Assembly: GCA_017473435.1 (NCBI GenBank)
Contig: JAFULG010000028.1
Location: 1-38,004 of the forward strand
From: Clostridia bacterium
GTDB lineage: Bacteria; Bacillota; Clostridia; Oscillospirales; Acutalibacteraceae
DNA: 38,004 bases
Direction: 5' to 3'
A program made the position numbers and the translations under genes. Below the pieces are notes generated by a model. It saw only the letters and a list, made by a program, of their open reading frames with translations. It had not been told where the DNA came from and made no database searches. This document shows positions 9,190 to 17,402 of the stretch, in pieces (position 1 is the stretch's first letter; each line of letters begins with the position of its first letter).

Positions 9190-9735
9190 ATGAGTAAGTC
9201 AATATATGAACAGACATATGAATCAATCAAGGAGCTTTGTGAAAAAGCAAAGCTTAAGTCGGGAAATATTGTTGTTGTCGGCTGCTCCACAAGTGAGGTC
9301 GTCGGCTCTGTAATCGGTACAAATTCAAATTTTGAGGTTGCCGGTGAGATATTCAGAGCTTTGCATGATTACACGATGAGCAAAGGCATTTTTCTTGCCG
9401 TGCAGTGCTGTGAGCATCTTAACCGCGCAATTATCACGGAGCGTAAGGCAGTTCCCTTTGCCGAGATAGTAAATGTTGTTCCTCAACCGAAGGCGGGAGG
9501 CTCACTTGCAACTCACGCTTACCGCAGTTTTGAAGACCCCGTTGCAATTGAGGAGATAAAGGCAGATGCAGGCCTTGATATCGGATTTACGCTGATTGGT
9601 ATGCATCTGAAAAAGGTTGCTGTACCGTTGAGGCTTGAAAATAACAAAATCGGTGAAGCAACCGTTCTTGCCGCACGGATACGCCCGAAATTCATCGGCG
9701 GTGCAAGAGCTGTTTATGATGGGGAGATAATGTAG
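9190..9735 (+). CDS. UPF0340 / TIGR01440 family protein (YwlG-like)
   Basis: A 181-residue cytoplasmic protein that matches the UPF0340 family throughout: VVVGCSTSEVVGSVIG near residue 30, LAVQCCEHLNRA, VPQPKAGGS, and the terminal RPKFIGGARAVY. The function of the family is unknown. The ATG at 9190 is preferred over the GTG at 9181 because AAAGAAG then sits at a normal distance. It stands alone between two hairpins. In Bacillus, ywlG lies next to glyA and upp, which are not present here. Confidence 0.85.
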   Translation: MSKSIYEQTYESIKELCEKAKLKSGNIVVVGCSTSEVVGSVIGTNSNFEVAGEIFRALHDYTMSKGIFLAVQCCEHLNRAIITERKAVPFAEIVNVVPQPKAGGSLATHAYRSFEDPVAIEEIKADAGLDIGFTLIGMHLKKVAVPLRLENNKIGEATVLAARIRPKFIGGARAVYDGEIM

Positions 9736-9739
9736 AAAA

Positions 9740-9780
9740 AAGTGCTTACAACTTTTACAGTTGCAAGCACTTATATTTTT
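9740..9780. terminator. Bidirectional terminator
   Basis: A 14-bp stem with one mismatch (9740-9753 with 9759-9772) is followed by TATATTTTTT. It sits between convergent UPF0340 and comM/yifB genes. Confidence 0.85.
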
Positions 9781-11318
9781 TACTCTTCCGTTCTCCAGAA
9801 CTTTCTGTCAAGGCTTCTGTACTGTACAGCCTCGGTGATGTGCTGAAGCTCAATTGTCTCGCTCTTGTCAAGGTCGGCAATTGTTCTTGCCACACGGAGA
9901 ATTTTGTCGTAGGCTCTTGCGGAAAGGTCAAGCTGCTCAAAGCACCTTTCAAGCATTGCTTTGCATTGCTCGTTAAGCCGGCAATATTTACGGGTCATTT
10001 CAGGTGTCATTTTTGCGTTGCAGGTGACGCTTGTACCGTCGAAGCGTTCATTCTGAATGAGCCTTGCCTCGTTCACGCGTTTTTTGATTTCGGCTGAGGA
10101 TTCTGCTCTTTCGTCGTCGGACAGCTTTTTAAAGTCAACCTGGGGAACCTCAATGTGAATATCCATTCTGTCAAGTAAGGGACCGCTGACCTTTGAAAGA
10201 TATTTTGCGGGTGCGCCCTTTGCACAGGTGCATTTTTTTGTGGGGTGTCCGTAGTAGCCGCAGGGGCAGGGGTTCATTGCGCAAACAAGCATAACCTCAC
10301 TCGGGTATGTGAGCGAACCTGCAACTCTTGAAATGGTAACTACACCGTCTTCGATAGGCTGACGAAGAGCCTCCATTGACATTCGAGAAAATTCGGGCAG
10401 TTCATCGAGGAAAAGTACACCGTGATGTGAAAGGCTGATTTCTCCGGGGCGTGGGATTCTTCCGCCGCCTGCAAGACCGGCTGTTGATATTGAATGGTGA
10501 GGTGAGCGGAAGGGCCGTGATTTTACCAGTGTTGTGTTCGGCGGTAAAATGCCTGCGATGGAATAAATTTTTGTAACATCAAGGCTTTCCTTGAAGGTCA
10601 TATCTGGAAGGATTGACGGAATTCTTTTTGCAAGCATGCTTTTACCTGAACCGGGAGGTCCGATCATCAGAACATTATGCCCACCGGCAGCGGCAATCTC
10701 TAATGCTCGTTTGGTTTGAAGCTGACCCTTGACATCGGCAAAGTCAGGCATATATTCAATAACCTCAATAAGCTCGCTGAAAAGTGAGTCATCGGTTTTT
10801 GTAATAAGCTCCTTTCCCTCGAGGTGCTTGCAAAGCTGTTTTACAGTTTGAACCGGATAAATTTCAATATCCTTTACAACACAGCATTCGTGGGCGTTAT
10901 CCTGAGGTATGAATACTTTTTTGAAGCCCATTTCCTGAGCCTTGATAACCATAGGTAAAGCACCCTTGACCTTGTTTACATCACCGTTTAATGAAAGCTC
11001 ACCAAAAAACGCACAGTCCGATACGTTACAACGGAGCTGCCCTGTGGCAATTAGGATTGATACAAGTATGGGTAAATCGTAAATAGGACCTTCTTTTCTT
11101 ATATCGGCAGGAGTAAGATTAACGGTATATCTTGACGGCGGAAATTTGAATCCGCTGTTTTTCATTGCGGTACGCACTCTGTCGCGTGATTCGCTTACTG
11201 CTGTATCCGGCAGACCTACAATGTCAAATCGCACCATACCTCCGTCAACTGAGGCTTCAACGCCTACACCGTAGCTTTCCATGCCTAACATGCCAATGCT
11301 GTTTATCTTTACAAACAT
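9780..11318 (-). CDS. comM: YifB/ComM-family Mg-chelatase-like AAA+ ATPase
   Basis: A 512-residue protein of the ComM/YifB family. The order is an N-terminal S5-like ChlI domain (1-170, with IVGLPDTAVSESRDRVR), a central AAA+ module with Walker A GPPGSGKS at 220-227 and FLDELPEF as Walker B, and a C-terminal Mg-chelatase domain. The Cys-rich insert CAMNPCPCGYYG is typical. Gram-negative ComM is a hexameric helicase that promotes branch migration during natural transformation; the role in Clostridia is not settled. The ATG at 11318 is preferred over a TTG three codons upstream because AAAGGA is then well spaced. It is downstream of spoIID in the same direction. Confidence 0.92.
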   Translation of the reverse strand: MFVKINSIGMLGMESYGVGVEASVDGGMVRFDIVGLPDTAVSESRDRVRTAMKNSGFKFPPSRYTVNLTPADIRKEGPIYDLPILVSILIATGQLRCNVSDCAFFGELSLNGDVNKVKGALPMVIKAQEMGFKKVFIPQDNAHECCVVKDIEIYPVQTVKQLCKHLEGKELITKTDDSLFSELIEVIEYMPDFADVKGQLQTKRALEIAAAGGHNVLMIGPPGSGKSMLAKRIPSILPDMTFKESLDVTKIYSIAGILPPNTTLVKSRPFRSPHHSISTAGLAGGGRIPRPGEISLSHHGVLFLDELPEFSRMSMEALRQPIEDGVVTISRVAGSLTYPSEVMLVCAMNPCPCGYYGHPTKKCTCAKGAPAKYLSKVSGPLLDRMDIHIEVPQVDFKKLSDDERAESSAEIKKRVNEARLIQNERFDGTSVTCNAKMTPEMTRKYCRLNEQCKAMLERCFEQLDLSARAYDKILRVARTIADLDKSETIELQHITEAVQYRSLDRKFWRTEE

Positions 11319-11349
11319 ATTTATCAATCCTTTGTTTTCTTTGAATTTT

Positions 11350-11378
11350 ATTATACGCTTTCATTTTAAATTTGTAAA
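11350..11378 (-). promoter_or_regulatory. Probable sigma-A promoter of comM/yifB
   Basis: Minus-strand TTTACA (11373-11378) and TATAAT (11350-11355) with 17-base spacing. The -35 box overlaps the last codons of spoIID. Confidence 0.65.
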
Positions 11379-12358
11379 TCATTATTTGTAAATTCCGTTC
11401 CCGGATAAAAATGAGCAAGTATTTCCTTGTAGGTTTTACCTTGGCGCGCCATATAATCTGCACTGTACTGACTCATACCTACACCGTGCCCTTTACCGTA
11501 AACCTTAAAAATATAGATGTCGTCCTTAAGCGTACCTTTGAAAGATATCCCACGGAAGCCGAGTATCTTTTTTATGTCCCTGGCAGTAAATATTTCTGTG
11601 CCGACTCGCAGCTTGTTTATATAACCGCTTTCGGTTTTTTCGATAAGAGTTGTCCAGTCTTTCGGTGTATCACTTTCAAATATTGTATCAGAATTCTCCT
11701 CGAAAAGTGTTCTGAACTCGTTTGTGCTGATTTGTATTGTTTCCTCAAAGTCTGATGAAAGCTCATCACCCGGAGCGTTAACTGCAATTAGATAAGGAAC
11801 CTTGTTGCCCCAGACGTTTTCAGCACTCATGGTATAACCTCCCGAAAGAGCGTGAAAAACCGTCATCGCCGGTTTGTTATTGTAAGAGAGATATTCTCCG
11901 TATACGCTTCTTACTGCGTTTTCGATAATTTTTCTGTTTTTCTCGTAATCATCTCCCCATTTTTTCATTTGTTCGGATTTATCAAGATAGCATTGATGCA
12001 ACGAAGAAGAATCAGTGATTTGATAATCCTCGTTGTTGTTTTCTTTTCCCATTGTCCACAGAACATAGGTATAGCACACAACTGACTGTGCTTTAAGAGC
12101 TTCTTCACAATAAGTTGCCGGCATTTCACCTGCAACTGCTCCTACAAGGTATTCAAACATATCAACCTTAACTGTGGAATTATTCTCGGTTTTGAAAACC
12201 TTTACTGTGGTTTTTCCTGTTGTTTGTACAGTGCTTCCGGCAGTTTGAAGTGATGTATCAGTATAAGTCTCAGCTTTAGTGGTGGCAACCGAAACAAGGG
12301 GGAAGAGCAGTGAGGTAACACAAAGTATCAAACAAAGTATTGCGTAAATCTTGAGCAT
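11366..12358 (-). CDS. spoIID: Stage II sporulation protein D (SpoIID/LytB domain)
   Basis: A 330-residue secreted or membrane-anchored protein: an N-terminal hydrophobic segment (about 3-27) and a SpoIID domain. Diagnostic parts are EYLVGAVAGEMPATYCEEALKAQ, the repeated QCYLD region, TVFHALSGGYT, and the terminal GKGHGVGMSQYSADYMARQGKTY. SpoIID is a lytic transglycosylase that works with SpoIIP and SpoIIM in the mother cell to degrade septal peptidoglycan during engulfment. The catalytic Glu is probably that of GEMP. GAAAGGTAAG precedes the ATG. I see no clear sigma-E promoter. Its presence suggests a spore-forming lineage, though SpoIID-domain proteins also occur in non-sporulating relatives. 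Confidence 0.9.
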   Translation of the reverse strand: MLKIYAILCLILCVTSLLFPLVSVATTKAETYTDTSLQTAGSTVQTTGKTTVKVFKTENNSTVKVDMFEYLVGAVAGEMPATYCEEALKAQSVVCYTYVLWTMGKENNNEDYQITDSSSLHQCYLDKSEQMKKWGDDYEKNRKIIENAVRSVYGEYLSYNNKPAMTVFHALSGGYTMSAENVWGNKVPYLIAVNAPGDELSSDFEETIQISTNEFRTLFEENSDTIFESDTPKDWTTLIEKTESGYINKLRVGTEIFTARDIKKILGFRGISFKGTLKDDIYIFKVYGKGHGVGMSQYSADYMARQGKTYKEILAHFYPGTEFTNNDLQI

Positions 12359-12395
12359 TATTTTCTTACCTTTCTTTAAATGTTTGTCCTAAATA

Positions 12396-12424
12396 TTGAC
12401 TTTATAATTACTATGTTATAAAAT
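12396..12424 (+). promoter_or_regulatory. Sigma-A promoter of the citrate synthase operon
   Basis: TTGACT (12396-12401), 17-base spacer, TAAAAT (12419-12424). The start codon follows 55 bases later, with GGGAGG as its ribosome binding site. Confidence 0.7.
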
Positions 12425-12479
12425 ATAGGGTAATTACAATTTACAGTAGGTAACTATAATTTTTTCGGGAGGCAAAACA

Positions 12480-13907
12480 ATGTACGATAAAATTAACCCG
12501 ATTTCTCCGGAACTTCTGGAGGTAATGAGTGAAAAAATTGAAAAGAAAAGTCAGATAAATATGGATGACTTCTGGAAATACGGCGTTAAAAGAGGTTTGA
12601 GAAATCCTGACGGCACAGGTGTTATGGCAGGTCTTACAAACATCTGCTCTGTTGAAGGCTATTATATAGATGACGGTGAAAGAGTACCCAAAAACGGCGT
12701 TCTGAAATACAGAGGCTTTAATATTAATGATATAATTGAGGCCTGTGAAAAGGAAGACCGCTTCGGTTTTGAGGAAGTTGCTTATCTTCTCATATTCGGC
12801 TCACTTCCCACAAATGAGCAGGTAAATCTTTTTAAAGAAATACTTGGCACTTGCCGATTTCTTCCCGACACATATATTGAAGATGTGCTTATGAAGAATG
12901 CTTCTATGGATATTATGAATAAGCTTGCCAGATGTATCCTTATTGCGTATTCATTTGATGAAAATCCGGATGATGTTTCGATAGAAAATGTTCTCAGACA
13001 GTCTGTACAGCTTATAGCACAGATACCGGTTATCATAGGTTACGCTTATCAGGTTAAACGTAAGAAATTTTACGGTAAGAGTATGCATATTCATCCTGAA
13101 AAAAAGGAGCTTACTATTGCAGAAACAATACTCCGTTCAATAAGAAAGGACGGCAAATTCACTCACGAAGAGGCGAGACTTCTCGATATTTGCCTTATGC
13201 TTCATGCGGAACACGGCGGTGGTAATAACTCTACTTTTACTAACCGTGTGCTTACGTCAAGCGGAACAGATACTTATTCATCTTATGCCGGTGCTGTTGG
13301 TTCTCTTAAGGGCTCACGTCACGGCGGTGCAAATATTAAGGTTGTTAAAATGGTAGAAGATATCAAAGCACATATTGATATCGAAAACGAAGACGAGGTT
13401 TTTGCTTACCTTGAAAAAATTATAAGAAAAGAGGCAGGAGACGGCAGCGGACTTGTTTACGGTATGGGTCATGCGGTTTATACATTATCAGACCCGAGAG
13501 CAGTTATACTTAAGCGTAAGGCTAAGGAATTTGCTTATAAGAACGGTTTTGAAAAAGATTTTGAGCTTCTTAATTCAATCGAACGTCTTACACCCGAAGT
13601 GTTTAAAAAGGTTAAGGGCAAGACCAAAATTATGTGTGCAAACGTAGATCTTTATTCCGGGCTGATTTACAATATGCTCGGCATTCCTGAAGATCTTTAC
13701 ACTCCTCTTTTTGCTTGTGCAAGAATTGTCGGTTGGTCGGCTCACCGTCTTGAAGAGCTTATTTCCGGCGGAAAGATTATTAGACCGGCATACAAAAACA
13801 TTGCATTACCCAAAAAATATGTTCCGATCAATGAAAGAATTGAAAATTTCAAGTCACTTGAAAAATATGTTCCTTCCGATCAAAGAGAATACTCACAGGA
13901 GGATTGA
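12480..13907 (+). CDS. Citrate synthase (citrate/2-methylcitrate synthase family)
   Basis: A 475-residue cytoplasmic enzyme condensing oxaloacetate with acetyl-CoA. The active-site residues are in place: His in LMLHAEHGGGNNST, His in GMGHAVYTLSDPR, and a late Asp in MCANVDLYSG. SSYAGAVGSLKGSRHGGAN is the typical CoA/substrate region. The N-terminal extension (about 1-60) is longer than in the E. coli enzyme and is common in clostridial forms. A 2-methylcitrate synthase cannot be excluded. No aconitase or isocitrate dehydrogenase lies nearby; the probable role is glutamate synthesis through a partial TCA cycle. The stop is one base before the next gene's ATG, whose AGGAGG overlaps the end of this gene. 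Confidence 0.93.
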   Translation: MYDKINPISPELLEVMSEKIEKKSQINMDDFWKYGVKRGLRNPDGTGVMAGLTNICSVEGYYIDDGERVPKNGVLKYRGFNINDIIEACEKEDRFGFEEVAYLLIFGSLPTNEQVNLFKEILGTCRFLPDTYIEDVLMKNASMDIMNKLARCILIAYSFDENPDDVSIENVLRQSVQLIAQIPVIIGYAYQVKRKKFYGKSMHIHPEKKELTIAETILRSIRKDGKFTHEEARLLDICLMLHAEHGGGNNSTFTNRVLTSSGTDTYSSYAGAVGSLKGSRHGGANIKVVKMVEDIKAHIDIENEDEVFAYLEKIIRKEAGDGSGLVYGMGHAVYTLSDPRAVILKRKAKEFAYKNGFEKDFELLNSIERLTPEVFKKVKGKTKIMCANVDLYSGLIYNMLGIPEDLYTPLFACARIVGWSAHRLEELISGGKIIRPAYKNIALPKKYVPINERIENFKSLEKYVPSDQREYSQED

Positions 13908-13908
13908 A

Positions 13909-14814
13909 ATGAAAATTAAAAATTCAAATGATAATCTTAAATTAGGAAACCTCATCCCCTTAGTGTATGGCTCTGCACTTGTACTAATTGTTTTAAGATG
14001 CTTACAGCTTGCAAAATATATTGACAGTGAAACCGGCTTTCTTACAGGAGGCGGCTTTGTCAGTTTTGCTTTTTATGCAGTTATGGCGGTTGCCTGTATC
14101 GGTTTTGTTGCTGTTTCGTTTCTTTCCGCGCAGGGACGAAATGTTGAACTTGTTGCCTTAAAGGATAAGAACGCCGCAATCGGTTGTACTGTTTTTGCCG
14201 TAAGTCTTATTTATGATTTTTTGGACAGCTTTATTGAAGGTATAGTTATTTACAACGATATGCCTATTGAAAGCTACGGTAACATAGGCGAATTTGCAAA
14301 AGCTTTAATGGCAACAGGTGCTTTGCCTTATGCTCTTCAGGCTTTGTTTGCGCTGCTGTCAGCAGTATATGTTATAGTTCTTGCCAAAAGCTTTTTTGCC
14401 GGAAGCAAAGCAGCTCACAATAAAAAATTTATCGCTGTTGCTCCTGTTGCGTGGGCTTCCTTTAAGCTTATAACACGATTCATCAAACAGATAAGTTATA
14501 TTAAGGTTTCCGATCTGTTTCTGGAGCTGATTATGATATCATTTATGATACTGTTCTTTGTTGCATTGTCTCAGGTTGTATCAGGCGTTTACAGCGACGA
14601 CTCCGGATGGAGAATAACTGCTCTCGGTTTTAGCAGTGCCTTACTTTCATTTGTTATCAGCGTTCCGAGACTTGTATTTACTTTATTTGCTGATGAATTT
14701 GTAAATAAAGAATATCCTTTCAGTCTTGATGATGCAATGTTCGGAATATTTGCTCTTTTTATTGCTCTTGCTGCCGTGAAATCGGTTAAAAAAGCAGGCT
14801 TAAGTGAGGAATAA
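13909..14814 (+). CDS. Polytopic membrane protein, unknown function
   Basis: I do not recognise a family. The ATG at 13909 directly follows the citrate synthase stop and is preceded by AGGAGG inside that gene; a longer open frame from 13711 is only overlap. The 301-residue product has about seven or eight hydrophobic segments (roughly 14-33, 50-73, 90-108, 135-157, 170-184, 205-226, 236-257 and 275-292) and no charged catalytic cluster. It sits in an apparent operon with lgt and folD and is translationally close to both neighbours. No function can be assigned. Confidence 0.75.
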   Translation: MKIKNSNDNLKLGNLIPLVYGSALVLIVLRCLQLAKYIDSETGFLTGGGFVSFAFYAVMAVACIGFVAVSFLSAQGRNVELVALKDKNAAIGCTVFAVSLIYDFLDSFIEGIVIYNDMPIESYGNIGEFAKALMATGALPYALQALFALLSAVYVIVLAKSFFAGSKAAHNKKFIAVAPVAWASFKLITRFIKQISYIKVSDLFLELIMISFMILFFVALSQVVSGVYSDDSGWRITALGFSSALLSFVISVPRLVFTLFADEFVNKEYPFSLDDAMFGIFALFIALAAVKSVKKAGLSEE

Positions 14815-14819
14815 CATAT

Positions 14820-15890
14820 ATGGATATTTTTAAAAATCTTCCCGTAAGCTTTGCGGGAATTGACAGACTTTTTGAAGTTTCTAACTATATTGATCTCGGA
14901 TTTACCACTATACGCTGGTACGGTGCAATCATCGCCTTCGGCTTCACTCTTGCCGTGCTTTTCGGCGGTTACACAGCACACAAATGGAAAATAAATCTTG
15001 ATAAAATGATTGATGTTTTATTATACGGTACTGTTGCAGCTATTATAGGCGCAAGACTTTATTATGTTGCTTTTGAGTGGGATACTTATAAAAACAACCT
15101 TGTTGATATATTCAAAATATGGGAAGGCGGACTTGCAATTTACGGCGGTATTATCGGCGGTATTTTAGCGGCATTAGTCGTATGTAAAATTGAGAAACTT
15201 AACTTCTGCAATCTGCTTGATATGGTTGGAATGAGTTTACTTATCGGTCAGGGTATCGGACGTTGGGGCAACTATGCAAATCAGGAAGCCTTTGGCGGAT
15301 TTACCTATAAAAATTGGGGTATGATGAGCGAAAAAGTTGTTGAGTATATTGCCCGCAATCCTGCAAAATTCGGTATTGAAAACTTAACCGGTACTGAAGC
15401 AATAGGGGAATACATCGCTGAGAACAATCTTTATGTTCATCCGACATTTTTTTATGAGTCTGTCTGGTGCATTCTTGGATTTTTTGTTCTTTTTATAATT
15501 CTCAAGAAATTCCGTAAATTCAGCGGACAGCTTTTTCTTTGCTACGGTCTTTGGTACGGATTTGAAAGACTTATAGTTGAAGGCATGAGAACAGATAGTC
15601 TTTATGTTGCAAACACAAATCTTCGTGTATCACAGCTCGTTTCGTTAGCACTTGTAATTGTTTGCGGAATGTTACTTATTAGTCTTACGGTTAAATATAC
15701 AAAACATCCTAAGCCCATTGAAGGCATTGATTATTTTCCGCCAAAAACCGAAAAAGAGCTTCTTAGTGAAAAGAAAAAGCTCGAGCGTAAGGCTGCAAAG
15801 AAAAACAGCCGTCAGCTTAAGGTTCAGGATGGTAAGCCGATGCTGAAAAAAGCTTCTGAAAAATCAGACGAAGAAGCAAATAATATATAA
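14820..15890 (+). CDS. lgt: Prolipoprotein diacylglyceryl transferase
   Basis: Lgt transfers diacylglycerol from phosphatidylglycerol to the lipobox Cys of prelipoproteins in the cytoplasmic membrane. The 356-residue protein has about seven membrane segments, the IRWYGAIIAFGF motif near 31, WEGGLAIYGGIIGG near 101-114, and the Lgt signature GQGIGRWGNYANQEAFG at 143-159 with the essential Arg148. The Tyr/Arg-rich stretch FERLIVEGMRTDSLY follows. After about residue 300 it carries a Lys/Glu-rich cytoplasmic tail of some 55 residues that most Lgt proteins lack or have shorter. It lies 5 bases after the membrane protein gene and 11 bases before folD. Confidence 0.95.
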   Translation: MDIFKNLPVSFAGIDRLFEVSNYIDLGFTTIRWYGAIIAFGFTLAVLFGGYTAHKWKINLDKMIDVLLYGTVAAIIGARLYYVAFEWDTYKNNLVDIFKIWEGGLAIYGGIIGGILAALVVCKIEKLNFCNLLDMVGMSLLIGQGIGRWGNYANQEAFGGFTYKNWGMMSEKVVEYIARNPAKFGIENLTGTEAIGEYIAENNLYVHPTFFYESVWCILGFFVLFIILKKFRKFSGQLFLCYGLWYGFERLIVEGMRTDSLYVANTNLRVSQLVSLALVIVCGMLLISLTVKYTKHPKPIEGIDYFPPKTEKELLSEKKKLERKAAKKNSRQLKVQDGKPMLKKASEKSDEEANNI

Positions 15891-15901
15891 GAGGTGTTAC
15901 T

Positions 15902-16753
15902 ATGTATAAGTTGATAGACGGTAAAGCTGTATCGGAGTATATCAAAAATTCCGTTAAAGAAAAGGTCGCTGATCTCAAAGTGGAAGGTAAAGAAATAACC
16001 CTTGCTGTTATTATCGTTGGTAATGACCCCGCTTCAAGAGTTTATGTGAACAACAAGAAAAAAGCTTGTGAATATGTAGGCTTCAGATCTCTTGAATATG
16101 CACTTGATGAGCAGACCAGCGAACAGGAGCTGCTTGAGCTTATTGACAGACTCAATAAGGACAAATCTGTTAACGGAATCCTTTGTCAGCTGCCTGTTCC
16201 TGAGCATATTGATGAAGAGAAGGTTATTGACCGGATTTCACCTGAAAAAGATGTCGACGGATTTTCCAAGATAAACGTCGGTAAGCTCTGGGTAGGGGAT
16301 TATGATCTTGCCGCTTGTACGCCTATGGGTGTTATGGAGCTTCTTAAATATTACAATATCGATGTTAACGGTAAGAATTGCGTTATTATCGGCAGAAGTA
16401 ATATTGTCGGTAAACCTATGGCGGCTCTTCTTCTTGAAAAGAACGGTACTGTTACAATCTGCCATTCAAGAACAAAGAATCTCAGCGAAATTACAAGTCA
16501 GGCTGACATCCTTGTTGCTGCTGTGGGAAGAGCCGGTTTTGTAACGGCTGATATGGTAAAGGAAGGCGCTGTTGTAATTGATGTTGGTATAAACCGTAAT
16601 GCAGAAGGTAAGCTTTGCGGCGACGTTGATTTTGACGGCGTAAAAGATAAAACATCTTATATTACACCTGTTCCCGGCGGATGTGGCCCCATGACTATTG
16701 CAATGCTTATGAATAATACTCTTGTTGCTGCCGAAAAGCAAGGAGAAATATAA
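15902..16753 (+). CDS. folD: Bifunctional methylenetetrahydrofolate dehydrogenase/cyclohydrolase
   Basis: FolD interconverts 5,10-methylene-THF, 5,10-methenyl-THF and 10-formyl-THF for one-carbon supply. The 283-residue length is standard. Visible are the catalytic Tyr48/Lys52 pair in YVNNK, the signature GILCQLPVP, PEKDVDGF, the NADP-binding GRSNIVGKPMAALL and the final TPVPGGCGPMT. GAGGTG precedes the ATG. It shares the run with lgt upstream and, three bases downstream, the phosphopantetheinyl transferase gene. Confidence 0.96.
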   Translation: MYKLIDGKAVSEYIKNSVKEKVADLKVEGKEITLAVIIVGNDPASRVYVNNKKKACEYVGFRSLEYALDEQTSEQELLELIDRLNKDKSVNGILCQLPVPEHIDEEKVIDRISPEKDVDGFSKINVGKLWVGDYDLAACTPMGVMELLKYYNIDVNGKNCVIIGRSNIVGKPMAALLLEKNGTVTICHSRTKNLSEITSQADILVAAVGRAGFVTADMVKEGAVVIDVGINRNAEGKLCGDVDFDGVKDKTSYITPVPGGCGPMTIAMLMNNTLVAAEKQGEI

Positions 16754-16756
16754 AGG

Positions 16757-17386
16757 ATGCTTTATTATTCGTTGCTGGATATTTCAGCGATTACTGACAT
16801 ACAAACCGATAATATTAGGCAGAAAATCGCTCGGCATTTTACAGACGGTGATAGCCTTAAAAGAAAAGAATCTGTTATTGCAAGGGCTCTGCTTTGCCAT
16901 ATGCTTGATAAATGTTTCGGAGTTAGGGACTTTACCGTTGACAGCGATAAAAACGGTAAACCGGTCATTGTCAACAGCGATCTGTATTTTAATTTGAGTC
17001 ATAGCGGAAATTTTGTTCTTTGCGTATGCGGTGATGAAAATACCGGCTGTGATATTGAAAAAATAATGGCTTGTAATTTTAAGGTTGCAGAGCGGTTTTT
17101 TTGCGAAAATGAGTGCAGATTGTTAAGTGCAAGTGATAATTTTCCGTTTGATTTTATGAGAATGTGGACTCTTAAGGAAAGCGTTCTTAAATTTTCAGGA
17201 AAAGGTATATCCGGCGGTCTTGACTCCTGGGATTTTTCGGGTTATTATAAAGAGGATAAGTTTATGCTTGACGGACTGATGTTTCTGTCTTTTGAAAAAA
17301 ACGGATACTATATCAGTGTTTGCTCTCGGAGTGATGAGCTGATTTGCGTTGAAGCTTTTATCGGTGATATTATAATGGATTTATAA
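16757..17386 (+). CDS. 4'-phosphopantetheinyl transferase (Sfp type)
   Basis: A 209-residue transferase that moves phosphopantetheine from CoA to a carrier-protein Ser. The motifs are FNLSHSGN near 78-85, the Mg2+-binding Asp99 and Glu101 in GCDIEK, and WTLKES at 137-142. Length and order match the two-lobed Sfp/Gsp group, which acts on acyl or peptidyl carrier proteins, rather than the short AcpS. No synthase or carrier gene is near, so the target could be fatty acid ACP or a carrier elsewhere. It starts three bases after folD with AAGGAG inside the folD end. Confidence 0.88.
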   Translation: MLYYSLLDISAITDIQTDNIRQKIARHFTDGDSLKRKESVIARALLCHMLDKCFGVRDFTVDSDKNGKPVIVNSDLYFNLSHSGNFVLCVCGDENTGCDIEKIMACNFKVAERFFCENECRLLSASDNFPFDFMRMWTLKESVLKFSGKGISGGLDSWDFSGYYKEDKFMLDGLMFLSFEKNGYYISVCSRSDELICVEAFIGDIIMDL

Positions 17387-17402
17387 ATGAAAGGAGAGTT
17401 TT

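Noticed and set aside
13711-13908. Extended N-terminus of the membrane protein overlapping citrate synthase
   Set aside because: AGGAGG at 13897-13902 and the ATG at 13909 give a normal start with membrane-protein sequence from there.
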